Shown here: one piece after another, positions 50,872 through 58,830 of the stretch
Layout: the number at the start of each line of letters is the position of its first letter
Numbering within the stretch: the first letter of the stretch is position 1
NCBI RefSeq assembly: GCF_013363995.1
Contig: NZ_JABWGO010000001.1
Location: forward strand, 1,745,222-1,809,221
Origin: Nonomuraea rhodomycinica
GTDB taxonomy: Bacteria > Actinomycetota > Actinomycetes > Streptosporangiales > Streptosporangiaceae
Length of the DNA: 64,000 bases
Reading direction: 5' to 3'
Notes under the pieces: generated by a model
The model's input: only the letters and a program-made list of their open reading frames with translations
What the model was told of the DNA's origin: nothing
The model's database searches: none
Translations under genes and position numbers: made by a program

Positions 50872-51485
50872 GGCCGCTTCTTGCGCATGCTGATGAGGAA
50901 GCCGACGCCGATGCCCACCAGCGCGCCGACGACGACCACCAGCCAGACGGGGAAGCCGGCCGAGGAGGCGCCGGCCTGCTGGGTGGCGGCCGCCGCGGGG
51001 GCGGAGGAGGCCGGGGCGGCGGGCGCCTGCGACTGCGTGGCGGCCGGCTGGGCGGCGGCCGTCTCGGAGGTCTGCGCGGCGGGCGTCTCGGTGGCGGGGC
51101 TCCGCGTCTCGGGCTTGGGGGCGCCCTTGACGGTGAAGGGGATCTCGCCCTCGATCGGGTGGCCGTCGGAGGAGACGACGCGGTAGGCGATCGTGTACTC
51201 GCCGTCGGGCAGGGTCTCCTTGAGCGCCTGGCGCACCACCGGCCCGTCGGTCTCGGCGGAGCCGGCCTGGTGCTGGACGCCGTCGGTCCCCCGGACGATC
51301 ACGAACGGCATGCGCACCCTGGCGGTGAACTCCAGCTTCACCTTCTCGACGGTCTTGACCGTGGAGCCCTTGGCCGGATCGCTGCTCTTGAGCGAGTCGT
51401 GCGCCAGCGCGGGCCCGGCGGCTGCGCCGATCAGGAACAGGGCGGCGAGGAACGCGGTGATTGCCGCGATCGGGGTTCTTTTCAT
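50868..51485 (-). CDS. CopC-domain copper-binding protein
   Basis: 205 residues. A signal peptide ends at AGPALAHD, which exposes the copper-binding His at the mature N-terminus (HDSLKSSDPAKGS). The CopC beta-barrel follows and ends with SSDGHPIEGEIPFTVKG. A long Ala/Pro/Thr/Gln-rich stalk (about residues 120-170) leads to a C-terminal membrane segment and RKKRP, so the domain is tethered to the outer face of the membrane. It works with the CopD-CtaG protein encoded by the next, overlapping gene. Confidence 0.92.
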   Translation of the reverse strand: MKRTPIAAITAFLAALFLIGAAAGPALAHDSLKSSDPAKGSTVKTVEKVKLEFTARVRMPFVIVRGTDGVQHQAGSAETDGPVVRQALKETLPDGEYTIAYRVVSSDGHPIEGEIPFTVKGAPKPETRSPATETPAAQTSETAAAQPAATQSQAPAAPASSAPAAAATQQAGASSAGFPVWLVVVVGALVGIGVGFLISMRKKRP

Positions 51486-51529
51486 GGCAACCCCAGGCTA
51501 CCGACGCCGCCGCCCGGTCCCTACTTCGG

Positions 51530-52813
51530 TCACAGACCCGCGCAGGCGAGGGCGCGGTGGTAGGCCGCGACGCTTCCCTCGGTGTCGCCGAGCTGCTCCA
51601 TGCTCTCGGCGGCGGCGTACCACATGCCGGCGACCTGGCGCGAGTCGGGAAGCGGCAGGAGCCAGTCGCTGACGGCGCGCAGCTCCTCCTGCGCCTCGGG
51701 CAGCAGGCCCAGGCCGCCGTACGCGCGGCTGAGCAGCAGGTGGGTCTCCGCCTCCTGCGCCCGGGCGGTCTTCGGCATCAGCTCGACCCCGGCGCGGCCG
51801 TGCTGGACGGCCAGCTCGAAGTTGCCCGCCACGATCTCGGTGCGGGCCAGCTCGGTCTGGGCGTTGGCGCGGTCGAGCGTGCTCGCCGAGGTCTGCGTCA
51901 GCTCCTCCTCGGCCCGTGCCAGCATGGCGCGCACCTCGTCGACGGCTTCGGGGTGGAGGCGCAGCTTCTCGACGGCGTAGGCCACTCGGGCCCGGGCGAG
52001 GTTGCGCGGCTGTCCGTTCTCCGACTGGATCGCCAGGGCCCGTTCGAGGAAGGCCAGGCCCTCCTCGCCGTGGCCGGTGTTCTGTGCCACGACGGCGGCG
52101 TTCCAGCACGCCGCGACGATCGCCCTGGGCGAGCCCAGCATGTCGGCGGCGTTGAGCAGCTCCGCGGAGAACTGGCGGGCGCGCAGCAGGTCGCCGCTGT
52201 AGAGGTAGGCGCCGAGCAGGGTCGCGCCCAGCTCGACCAGCCCGTCGGTCCAGGTGGGACGCGGCGAGACGCCGAGGATCGCCTCGCCCACCTTGATCGC
52301 CTCGCTGAGGCGGTCGCTCAGCCGGTAGCAGCGGCACAGGGCGATGGCTATGCTGATCCGCCGCTCGGCGTCGAGCTCCTCGGTCTGCAGGCGGCGCAGC
52401 ACGGCGATCGCCTCGGCCAGCTCCCCGCACGCCTCCAGGGCCAGCGCCAGCCCGTACTCGGCGTCCAGACGCAGCGACGTCAGGCCGGCCAGGTTGTGGT
52501 TCGCCATGAGCTCGGCGAACCTGGTGCGGGCCTCGATCACTTCGCCGTTCTCGAGAGCGAGCCGCGCGTAGCCGAGGGAGAGTTCGATGTCCTCCATCTG
52601 CTCGGCGGTCACGCCGTTGAGCAGATAGGAGAGCGAGCAGTCCAGCTTCTGGGCCAGCAGTTCGAGCACGGCCGGGGTCGGGGTACGCTTGCCACTCTCG
52701 ATCAAGGAGACGTAGCTATCCGACAACTCCGGATGGGCCAGCTGCGCCTGAGACAGGCCACGCTGCCGCCTCACCGTCTTGATGCGAAGTCCGACCAGGT
52801 CAGATGTGGTCAC
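51530..52813 (-). CDS. Xre-family regulator with TPR-type C-terminal domain
   Basis: 427 residues from the GTG at 52813 (GGGAG upstream). Residues about 8-70 are an Xre HTH (GLRIKTVRRQRGLSQAQLAHPELSDSYVSLIESGKRTP, then LAQKLDCSLSYLL). Residues about 75-420 are a long series of helical TPR repeats (LGYARLALENGEVIEARTRFAEL, LAFLERALAIQSENG, AQEELRAVSDWLLPLP). This HTH-plus-TPR layout is that of peptide-responsive RRNPP regulators such as PlcR, NprR and Rgg, though related actinobacterial proteins may have other ligands. It is divergent from a 49-residue secreted peptide gene with 58 bp between the starts. Confidence 0.88.
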   Translation of the reverse strand: MTTSDLVGLRIKTVRRQRGLSQAQLAHPELSDSYVSLIESGKRTPTPAVLELLAQKLDCSLSYLLNGVTAEQMEDIELSLGYARLALENGEVIEARTRFAELMANHNLAGLTSLRLDAEYGLALALEACGELAEAIAVLRRLQTEELDAERRISIAIALCRCYRLSDRLSEAIKVGEAILGVSPRPTWTDGLVELGATLLGAYLYSGDLLRARQFSAELLNAADMLGSPRAIVAACWNAAVVAQNTGHGEEGLAFLERALAIQSENGQPRNLARARVAYAVEKLRLHPEAVDEVRAMLARAEEELTQTSASTLDRANAQTELARTEIVAGNFELAVQHGRAGVELMPKTARAQEAETHLLLSRAYGGLGLLPEAQEELRAVSDWLLPLPDSRQVAGMWYAAAESMEQLGDTEGSVAAYHRALACAGL

Positions 52814-52871
52814 TGCTATCGCTCCCTGAGATGATGACGTCCGAACAACCTAGAGGCGAGGGAGAACCCCC

Positions 52872-53021
52872 ATGCGCGCGCGCATTGCCCTGTCCGTACT
52901 TTCCGCTTTGGTCACGGCTTTTGTAGTGGTCGGAGGCAATGCTACGGCCGATGCGGCCGTTTCGTCTCCATCGGATTCGAGCGCGGTCTCGGCGAACTTC
53001 GGGACCCCCATCTGCTGCTGA
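52872..53021 (+). CDS. Small secreted peptide precursor ending in Cys-Cys
   Basis: 49 residues: MRARIALSVLSALVTAFVVV is a clear signal peptide with a basic start, ending near NATADAA. The rest is about 20 residues, Ser-rich and then SANFGTPICC at the C-terminus. GAGGGAGAA (52858-52866) lies 5 bases before the ATG, and a perfect 12-bp terminator hairpin follows the stop by 24 bases, so it is a complete small gene. The codon use is less GC-biased than its neighbours. The short mature part, the conserved-looking tail and the divergent Xre-TPR regulator suggest an exported signal that is processed and re-imported. It could instead be a small toxin or a modified peptide with an unknown role. Confidence 0.75.
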   Translation: MRARIALSVLSALVTAFVVVGGNATADAAVSSPSDSSAVSANFGTPICC

Positions 53022-53045
53022 CCCTCGGCGGCTCCGGCTGTTGAT

Positions 53046-53074
53046 CCTGTGTCCGGCGTCCCGCCGGACACAGG
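53046..53074 (+). terminator. Terminator hairpin after the peptide gene
   Basis: CCTGTGTCCGGC (53046-53057) and GCCGGACACAGG (53063-53074) form a perfect 12-bp stem with a GTCCC loop, between the convergent stops of the peptide gene and pucR. Confidence 0.85.
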
Positions 53075-53097
53075 GCTCGCTCACCGGCCTTCCTGGC

Positions 53098-54771
53098 TCA
53101 GCCCGCACGCAGAGCCAGGAAGAGGTCGACCCGGTCGGCCATCGACGACAGGTCGCGGCCGGTGAGCTCCTCCACCCGCCCGATGCGGTAGCGCACGGTG
53201 TTGACGTGCACGTGCAGCCGCTCCCCGCAGGCGTTCCACGAGCCGGCGCAGTCGAGGAACGTGGCCAGCGTCCGCACCAGCTCCGACTGGTGCCGGCGGT
53301 CGTAGTCGACGAGCGGCCCCAGCAGCCGGGCGGCGAACGAGCGCCGCACGTCCCCGGGGACCGTGGCCAGCAGCAGCGCATGCGTGTAGATCTCGTCGCT
53401 GGTCACGACGCCGCCCGAGCGGGCCTCCGCCAGCCGCCTGGCGTGACCGGCCTCCTCGATGCCGCCCTGCAGCGCCGCTGCCCCGGTCAGCTCGCCGCTG
53501 AGCCCGGCGCGCAGCCGCCCGTCGGGCAGCGCGGCCAGCACCTCCGCCCCGCGCCGCAGCCGCTCTGCCAGCTCGCCGGCGCTCGCGCCGCCCAGCGGCA
53601 CCACCGCGACCGCGCCGTCCAGCCCCGCCACCCCTGACGCGCGCTCCGGCCCCGCCACCCCTGACGCGCGCTCCGGCCTCGTCACCCCCGCCGCGTGCTC
53701 CGGCCTCGTCATCCCTGCCGCGTGCTCGGGCCCCGTCATCGCCGCCGCGCGGTGCGGGCGCGTCGCCTCGGGCGCGGGGCCGGCGCCCACCGCGGCGACG
53801 ACCTCGCGGCCGAGCAGCTCCTCCAGCGCCCGCCCGCCGAGCGTCGCGGGGCCGGGGCCGCGCTCCGGGGCGTTCCCGTCCGGGGTCCGCCGGGGCAGGG
53901 TGGCGCTCACCACCGCGTACGGCTCGCCGTCGCCGATGCCGCAGGTGCGCAGCCGGGCCGCGACCACGGCCGGGTCCGGCTCGGTGAGGGCGGCCGTGAC
54001 GAGCTGCTCGGCCAGCCGCCGCTCGACCCGGCGGCCCTCCTCCATCCGGTTGCGTTCGAGCGTGACGCAGGCGGCCAGCTCGTGGCCCAGGTCGGTGCGG
54101 TCCATCAAGTCGCCGTCGCAGGCCAGGACCCAGCCCGCCGCCCGCCGGCCGTGCCCGGTGCCGCCCGGGCCCACAGCGAACAGCGTGTGGGCGCCGGAGC
54201 GGCAGGGCAGGGCCGGCGCGGTGAGGTAGGCGCGGGCGATCCCGACCGGGTCGTCCGCGTGCCCGGCGACCACCTGGCCGCAGGCGGAGACGACGGCGCC
54301 GGTGACGCCCAGCTCGGCGGCGGTGAGCGCGAACAGCTCGGTCAGCCCGGCGCCCTCGGCGACGGCGGCCACCAGCCTGCGGTGGCGGCCGAGCGCGTCG
54401 CGGGCCTCGCCGGCCGGGCCGGGCGCCGCCAGCTCGGCGAGCGCGCCGAACGACACCTCCGTGGGCACCTCCAGCAGCGGCAGGCCCGCCTGCGCGCAGG
54501 CCTCCACCAGGTCGCCGGGGACGTGGCCGAGCCGGGCCAGGCCGGCGCCGAGCGCCGCCACCCCGGCCCGCGCGAGCGCCGCGACGAAGGGCGCCGAGTC
54601 GGCGGGCCCGTGCCGCCACATGAGCCCGGTCAGCACCAGCTCGCCGCCCGACAGGTAGCGCCCGGGGTCGGGCAGGTCGGTGATGTGGACGCCGCGGAAC
54701 TCGGTGTCCGGGTCGCCCGTGAGCAGCCCGAGCCGCAGCCTCCCCACCGCCAGCAGCTCACTGATGCGCAC
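53098..54771 (-). CDS. PucR-family regulator of purine catabolism
   Basis: 557 residues from the GTG at 54771. The N-terminal PucR domain (RISELLAVGRLRLGLLTGDPDTEFRGVHITDL) is followed by a GGDEF-like central part and a C-terminal PucR HTH_30: LVRTLATFLDCAGSWNACGERLHVHVNTVRYRIGRVEELTGRDL. Between about residues 337 and 385 are five 9-residue repeats (MTGPEHAAG, VAGPERASG types), encoded by 27-bp units at 53623-53757. The upstream sequence has TATATT 8 bases before the GTG and no ribosome site, so the mRNA may be leaderless. The divergent xanthine dehydrogenase gene is its likely target. Confidence 0.88.
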   Translation of the reverse strand: MRISELLAVGRLRLGLLTGDPDTEFRGVHITDLPDPGRYLSGGELVLTGLMWRHGPADSAPFVAALARAGVAALGAGLARLGHVPGDLVEACAQAGLPLLEVPTEVSFGALAELAAPGPAGEARDALGRHRRLVAAVAEGAGLTELFALTAAELGVTGAVVSACGQVVAGHADDPVGIARAYLTAPALPCRSGAHTLFAVGPGGTGHGRRAAGWVLACDGDLMDRTDLGHELAACVTLERNRMEEGRRVERRLAEQLVTAALTEPDPAVVAARLRTCGIGDGEPYAVVSATLPRRTPDGNAPERGPGPATLGGRALEELLGREVVAAVGAGPAPEATRPHRAAAMTGPEHAAGMTRPEHAAGVTRPERASGVAGPERASGVAGLDGAVAVVPLGGASAGELAERLRRGAEVLAALPDGRLRAGLSGELTGAAALQGGIEEAGHARRLAEARSGGVVTSDEIYTHALLLATVPGDVRRSFAARLLGPLVDYDRRHQSELVRTLATFLDCAGSWNACGERLHVHVNTVRYRIGRVEELTGRDLSSMADRVDLFLALRAG

Positions 54772-54787
54772 TTGGAGGAATATACAA

Positions 54788-54808
54788 GTCCGCAGGTCGA
54801 GTGCGGAC
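54788..54808. promoter_or_regulatory. Candidate PucR operator GTCCGCA-N7-TGCGGAC
   Basis: A perfect 7-bp inverted repeat (54788-54794 and 54802-54808) lies between the divergent pucR and xanthine dehydrogenase genes, right behind the -10-like TATATT of pucR, where a repressor or activator would act on both promoters. Confidence 0.6.
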
Positions 54809-54864
54809 CCGGATTTCACTCGCCGCGCATTGGAGGGGCGCGGCGGCGGTGCTCTACTCGAAGG

Positions 54865-57060
54865 ATGACCGAGACCAGGACCGGCACCCGCGCCCCGGTG
54901 TGGGGGGTCGGCGCGAGCGCCCCGCGCCCCGACGCGACGCTCAAGGTGACGGGCGAGTTCGCCTACGCCTCCGACCTGTGGCTCGACGGCATGGTGTGGG
55001 GCGTGACGCTGCGCAGCCCGCACCCGTCGGCGTGGATCCGCTCGATCGACCTCGGTCCCGCCCTGGCGATGCCGGGGGTGCTCGCCGTGCTCACCCACGA
55101 GGACGTGCCCGGCGAGAAGTTCTACGGCCTCGACGTCAAGGACCAGCCGGTGCTGGCCGTCGACCAGGTGCGCTACCAGGGCGAGCCGGTGGCGCTGGTG
55201 GCCGCCGACCACCCGGAGACGGCGCGGCGGGCCGCGGCGGCGATCGTCGTGGACTACGAGGTGCGGCCGGCGGTGACGGACCCGCGCGAGTCGCGGGACG
55301 TGGTGCGCCACCAGCCGGTGCGGGTGGGCGACACCTTCGAGGCGGAGGTCGTCGTCACCGGCGAGTACGAGGTGGGCATGCAGGACCAGGCGTTCCTCGG
55401 CCCGGAGTCGGGGCTGGCGGTGCCGGCCGAGGACGGCGGCGTCGACCTGTACGTCGCCACGCAGTGGCTGCACGTGGACCGCGACCAGCTCGCGCCCTGC
55501 CTCGGGCTGCCGCCGGAGAAGGTGCGGCTGACGCTGTCGGGCGTGGGCGGCGCGTTCGGGGCCCGCGAGGACCTGTCCATGCAGGTCCACGCCTGCATGC
55601 TGGCGCTGCGGCTGGACCGGCCCGTCAAGATCGTGTACGGGCGGGAGGAGTCGTTCTTCGGCCACGTCCACCGGCACCCGGCCCGCATGCGCTACGAGCA
55701 CGGCGCCACCCGCGACGGCCGGCTCGTCTACGTCAAGGCCGACATCCTGCTCGACGGCGGCGCCTACTGCTCCTCCTCCCCCGCCGTCGTGGGCAACGCC
55801 GCCTCGCTGGGGGTCGGGCCGTACGAGGTGCCCAACGTGCGGGTGGACGCGACCGGCGTCTACACCAACAACCCGCCGTGCGGGGCGATGCGCGGGTTCG
55901 GCGCCGTGCAGGCGTGCTACGCGTACGAGTCGCAGATGGACCGGCTGGCCGAGGCGTGCGGGCTGTCGCCGGTGGAGATCCGCGTGCGCAACGCGGTCTC
56001 CCAGGGGTCGTCGCTCATCACCGGGCAGGTGATCGACTCGCCGGCCCCGCTGGCCGCGATGCTGCGCGAGCTCGAAGCGATGCCGATGCCCGTGGAGCGT
56101 TCCGGCGCCGACCTGCGGGCGCTGCCGGGCGGAGTGTCCCAGACCACCCACGGCGAGTCGGTACGGCGGGGCGTCGGCTACGGCGTCGGCATCAAGAACA
56201 TCTGCTTCTCCGAGGGCTTCGACGACTACTCGACGGCCCGGGTGCGGGCCGAGCTGGTCGGCGGCGAGCCGCACGTGACCGTGCACACCGCGGCGGCCGA
56301 GGTCGGCCAGGGCCTGGTAACGATCCAGGCGCAGATCGCGCGCACCGAGCTGGGCGTCGAGCAGGTGACCGTGGCGACGGCCGACACCACCGTGGGCTCG
56401 GCCGGGTCGTCGTCGGCCTCGCGGCAGTCGTACGTGACCGGCGGCGCGGTCAAGGCCGCCTGCGAGGCCGTCCGGGCCCGCTTCGAGGGACTCCCGGCGC
56501 GGGAGGCGCTGGAGAAGTTCGGGCCGATCGAGGAGACGCGCGAGTACCGGCACCGCCCGACGTACCCGATGCACCCGGAGACCGGGCAGGGCGACTCGCA
56601 CACGCAGCTCGCGCTGTGCGTCCACCGGGCCGTGGTGGACGTGGACGTGGAGCTGGGCCTGGTCAAGGTGGTGGAGCTGGCGGCCGTGCAGGACGTCGGC
56701 CGGATCCTCAACCCCGCGGCGCTGGAGGGGCAGATCCACGGCGGCTCGGCGCAGGGCCTGGGGCTGGCGCTGATGGAGGAGATCCAGGTGCGTGACGGCC
56801 GGGTGCTGAACCCGTCGTTCACCGACTACCTGATCCCCACGATCCTCGACATGCCGCCCATGCGGCTGCGGATCCTGGAGAACCCGGACCCGGCGGCGCC
56901 GTACGGGCTGCGTGGCGCGGGCGAGCCGCCGACGCTGTCGTCCACGCCCGCCGTCGCGGCGGCGGTGCGGGCGGCGACGGGACGCGAGTTGACGCGTGTT
57001 CCCATCAGACCCGAAGATATCGCCTTGTTCTGGGACCGGTCCGATGACGCGGTCCGCTGA
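54865..57060 (+). CDS. Xanthine dehydrogenase-type molybdopterin subunit
   Basis: 731 residues from the ATG at 54865. It begins with the Ald_Xan_dh_C2 entrance (DATLKVTGEFAYASDLWLDGMVWG) and then the molybdenum-cofactor parts: VGGAFGAREDL, NPPCGAMRGFGAVQACYAYES, AAAEVGQGLVTIQAQIA, GSAGSSSASRQSYVTGGAV and the active-site end LRGAGEPPTLSSTPAVAAAV with the catalytic Glu. It should hydroxylate hypoxanthine or xanthine with the FAD and Fe-S subunits. Those two subunits are not encoded nearby, unlike the usual XdhABC operon. The regulator and permease around it point to purine use. Confidence 0.9.
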   Translation: MTETRTGTRAPVWGVGASAPRPDATLKVTGEFAYASDLWLDGMVWGVTLRSPHPSAWIRSIDLGPALAMPGVLAVLTHEDVPGEKFYGLDVKDQPVLAVDQVRYQGEPVALVAADHPETARRAAAAIVVDYEVRPAVTDPRESRDVVRHQPVRVGDTFEAEVVVTGEYEVGMQDQAFLGPESGLAVPAEDGGVDLYVATQWLHVDRDQLAPCLGLPPEKVRLTLSGVGGAFGAREDLSMQVHACMLALRLDRPVKIVYGREESFFGHVHRHPARMRYEHGATRDGRLVYVKADILLDGGAYCSSSPAVVGNAASLGVGPYEVPNVRVDATGVYTNNPPCGAMRGFGAVQACYAYESQMDRLAEACGLSPVEIRVRNAVSQGSSLITGQVIDSPAPLAAMLRELEAMPMPVERSGADLRALPGGVSQTTHGESVRRGVGYGVGIKNICFSEGFDDYSTARVRAELVGGEPHVTVHTAAAEVGQGLVTIQAQIARTELGVEQVTVATADTTVGSAGSSSASRQSYVTGGAVKAACEAVRARFEGLPAREALEKFGPIEETREYRHRPTYPMHPETGQGDSHTQLALCVHRAVVDVDVELGLVKVVELAAVQDVGRILNPAALEGQIHGGSAQGLGLALMEEIQVRDGRVLNPSFTDYLIPTILDMPPMRLRILENPDPAAPYGLRGAGEPPTLSSTPAVAAAVRAATGRELTRVPIRPEDIALFWDRSDDAVR

Positions 57061-57123
57061 AGGGCCCGGACCAGCGGCGGTCACTCGCGGTGCCGTCCGG
57101 GCCCGCGACGGGGAGGTATACCG

Positions 57124-57357
57124 ATGGCTGACGCGCGCGAAGCGGCCAAGGCGGAGTTCGAGCGGTTCGACGCCGACGGCGACGGCCTGCTGACGGCGGC
57201 CGAGATCCGGCAGGTCAACCAGGCGCTGGGCGGCCAGGGCGTCACGGACGAGGAGGTCGAGGCGTTCATCGCGGCGGCCGACAGCGACGGCGACGGCCGG
57301 ATCGGGCTGGAGGAGTTCGTCGCCCTGGTGGGCGGCGGCCGTCACGAGAAGGCGTGA
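57124..57357 (+). CDS. Two-EF-hand calcium-binding protein
   Basis: 77 residues with two canonical loops: DADGDGLLTAAE (residues about 16-27) and DSDGDGRIGLEE (about 53-64), each between helices. This is the CasA/CabD-type calmodulin-like small protein seen in streptomycetes. A GGAGG site precedes the start. No signal peptide, so it is a cytoplasmic calcium buffer or sensor. It lies between the dehydrogenase and permease genes, but the link to purine use is only positional. Confidence 0.92.
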   Translation: MADAREAAKAEFERFDADGDGLLTAAEIRQVNQALGGQGVTDEEVEAFIAAADSDGDGRIGLEEFVALVGGGRHEKA

Positions 57358-57444
57358 TCGCCGCGGGCGGCGGCCACCGGGAGCAGGCATGATCGCCTCT
57401 CTCGCCGGGTAGGGCATCGGCAGTCCCCCTGACCGCGAGGGGGG

Positions 57445-58830
57445 ATGTCCGTGCTCGACAGGGTCTTCGAGCTGAAGGCGCGGCAGACGACCGTCGCGCG
57501 CGAGGTGCGCGGCGGGATCACGACCTTCATGGCGATGGCCTACATCGTCCTGCTCAACCCCATCATCCTGGCCGGCGCCCATGACGTGACCGGCGCGCGG
57601 CTCACGATCGCCCAGCTCACCACCGCCACCGCGCTGGCGGCGGCGGTGAGCACCCTGCTCATGGCGTTCGTGGGCAACGCGCCGTTCGGGCTGGCGGCCG
57701 GTCTCGGGCTGAACGCGGTCGTGGCCTACCAGGCCGCCCCGTCCATGACGTGGGCGCAGGCCATGGGGCTGGTCGTGCTCGAAGGCGTGGTCATCATCGT
57801 GCTGGCCGTCACGGGCCTGCGCACGGTCATCATGAACGCCATCCCGCTCGCGCTCAAGCACGCGATCAGCGTGGGGATCGGCATGTTCATCGCGCTGATC
57901 GGGCTGGTCGACGCGGGGTTCGTGACCCGCGGGTCGGGGACGCCGGTGCAGCTCGGGGCGACCGGCCACCTGACGGGCTGGCCGGTCACGCTGTTCTCCC
58001 TGGGTCTGCTGCTGATGATCGTCCTGTACGTCCGGCGGCTGCCCGGGGCGATCCTCATCAGCATCGTCGTCACCGCGGTCCTTGCGGTCATCGTGGACGC
58101 GACGGCCCGCGTGGACCCCCGCTCGTGGGGCGTGGTGCAGCCGCGGGTGCCCGAGCGGCTGATCGCGCCGCCCGACTTCGGGCTGGTGGGCCGGGTCGAC
58201 GTGTTCGGCGGGTTCGCCCGGGCGGGGGTGCTGACGGCCTCCGTGGTCCTGTTCACGCTGGTGCTGTCCGGGTTCTTCGACGCGATGGGCACGATCATCG
58301 GGGTCGCCGACGAGGCGGGGCTGGTGGACGAGCAGGGCCGCGTGCCGAGGCTGGGGCGGATCCTCACGGTCGACGGGGTCGCCGGCGTGATCGGCGGTGC
58401 TACCAGTTCGTCGGCCAACACGGTGTTCGTCGAGTCGGCGGCCGGCGTGGGCGACGGCGCGCGGACCGGTCTGGCCGCCGTCGTGACCGGTGGCCTGATG
58501 GGGCTCACGCTGCTGTTCACGCCGCTCGCGGGAGTGGTGCCCGCCGCGGCGGCGGCCCCGGCGCTGGTGCTGGTCGGTGCGCTGATGATGACGCAGAGCC
58601 GGAACGTGCCGTGGGAGGACCTGGAGCTGGCCATCCCGGCGTTCCTGACGATCGCGATGATGCCGTTCACGTACTCGATCACGAACGGGGTGGGCGCGGG
58701 CGTGGTCTCGTACACGCTCATCAAGGCGGCGCGGGGGAAGTTCGCGCAGATCCCGTGGCTGCTGTGGGTGGTGTCGGTGATCTTCCTGGCGTACTACGCG
58801 ATCGACGCCCTGGAGGGGTGGGCCACCTAG
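57445..58830 (+). CDS. NCS2-family purine permease
   Basis: 461 residues with about 13 membrane segments. The AzgA-like marks are EVRGGITTFMAMAYIVLLNPIIL at the start, LAAGLGLNAVVAYQ, FDAMGTIIGVADEAGLVDE and GATSSSANTVFVESAAGVGDGARTGLAAVVTG near the substrate site. It imports purine bases such as adenine, guanine or hypoxanthine with protons, which fits the neighbouring PucR and xanthine dehydrogenase. Its TAG stop overlaps the convergent stop of the Excalibur gene by 3 bp. Confidence 0.92.
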   Translation: MSVLDRVFELKARQTTVAREVRGGITTFMAMAYIVLLNPIILAGAHDVTGARLTIAQLTTATALAAAVSTLLMAFVGNAPFGLAAGLGLNAVVAYQAAPSMTWAQAMGLVVLEGVVIIVLAVTGLRTVIMNAIPLALKHAISVGIGMFIALIGLVDAGFVTRGSGTPVQLGATGHLTGWPVTLFSLGLLLMIVLYVRRLPGAILISIVVTAVLAVIVDATARVDPRSWGVVQPRVPERLIAPPDFGLVGRVDVFGGFARAGVLTASVVLFTLVLSGFFDAMGTIIGVADEAGLVDEQGRVPRLGRILTVDGVAGVIGGATSSSANTVFVESAAGVGDGARTGLAAVVTGGLMGLTLLFTPLAGVVPAAAAAPALVLVGALMMTQSRNVPWEDLELAIPAFLTIAMMPFTYSITNGVGAGVVSYTLIKAARGKFAQIPWLLWVVSVIFLAYYAIDALEGWAT

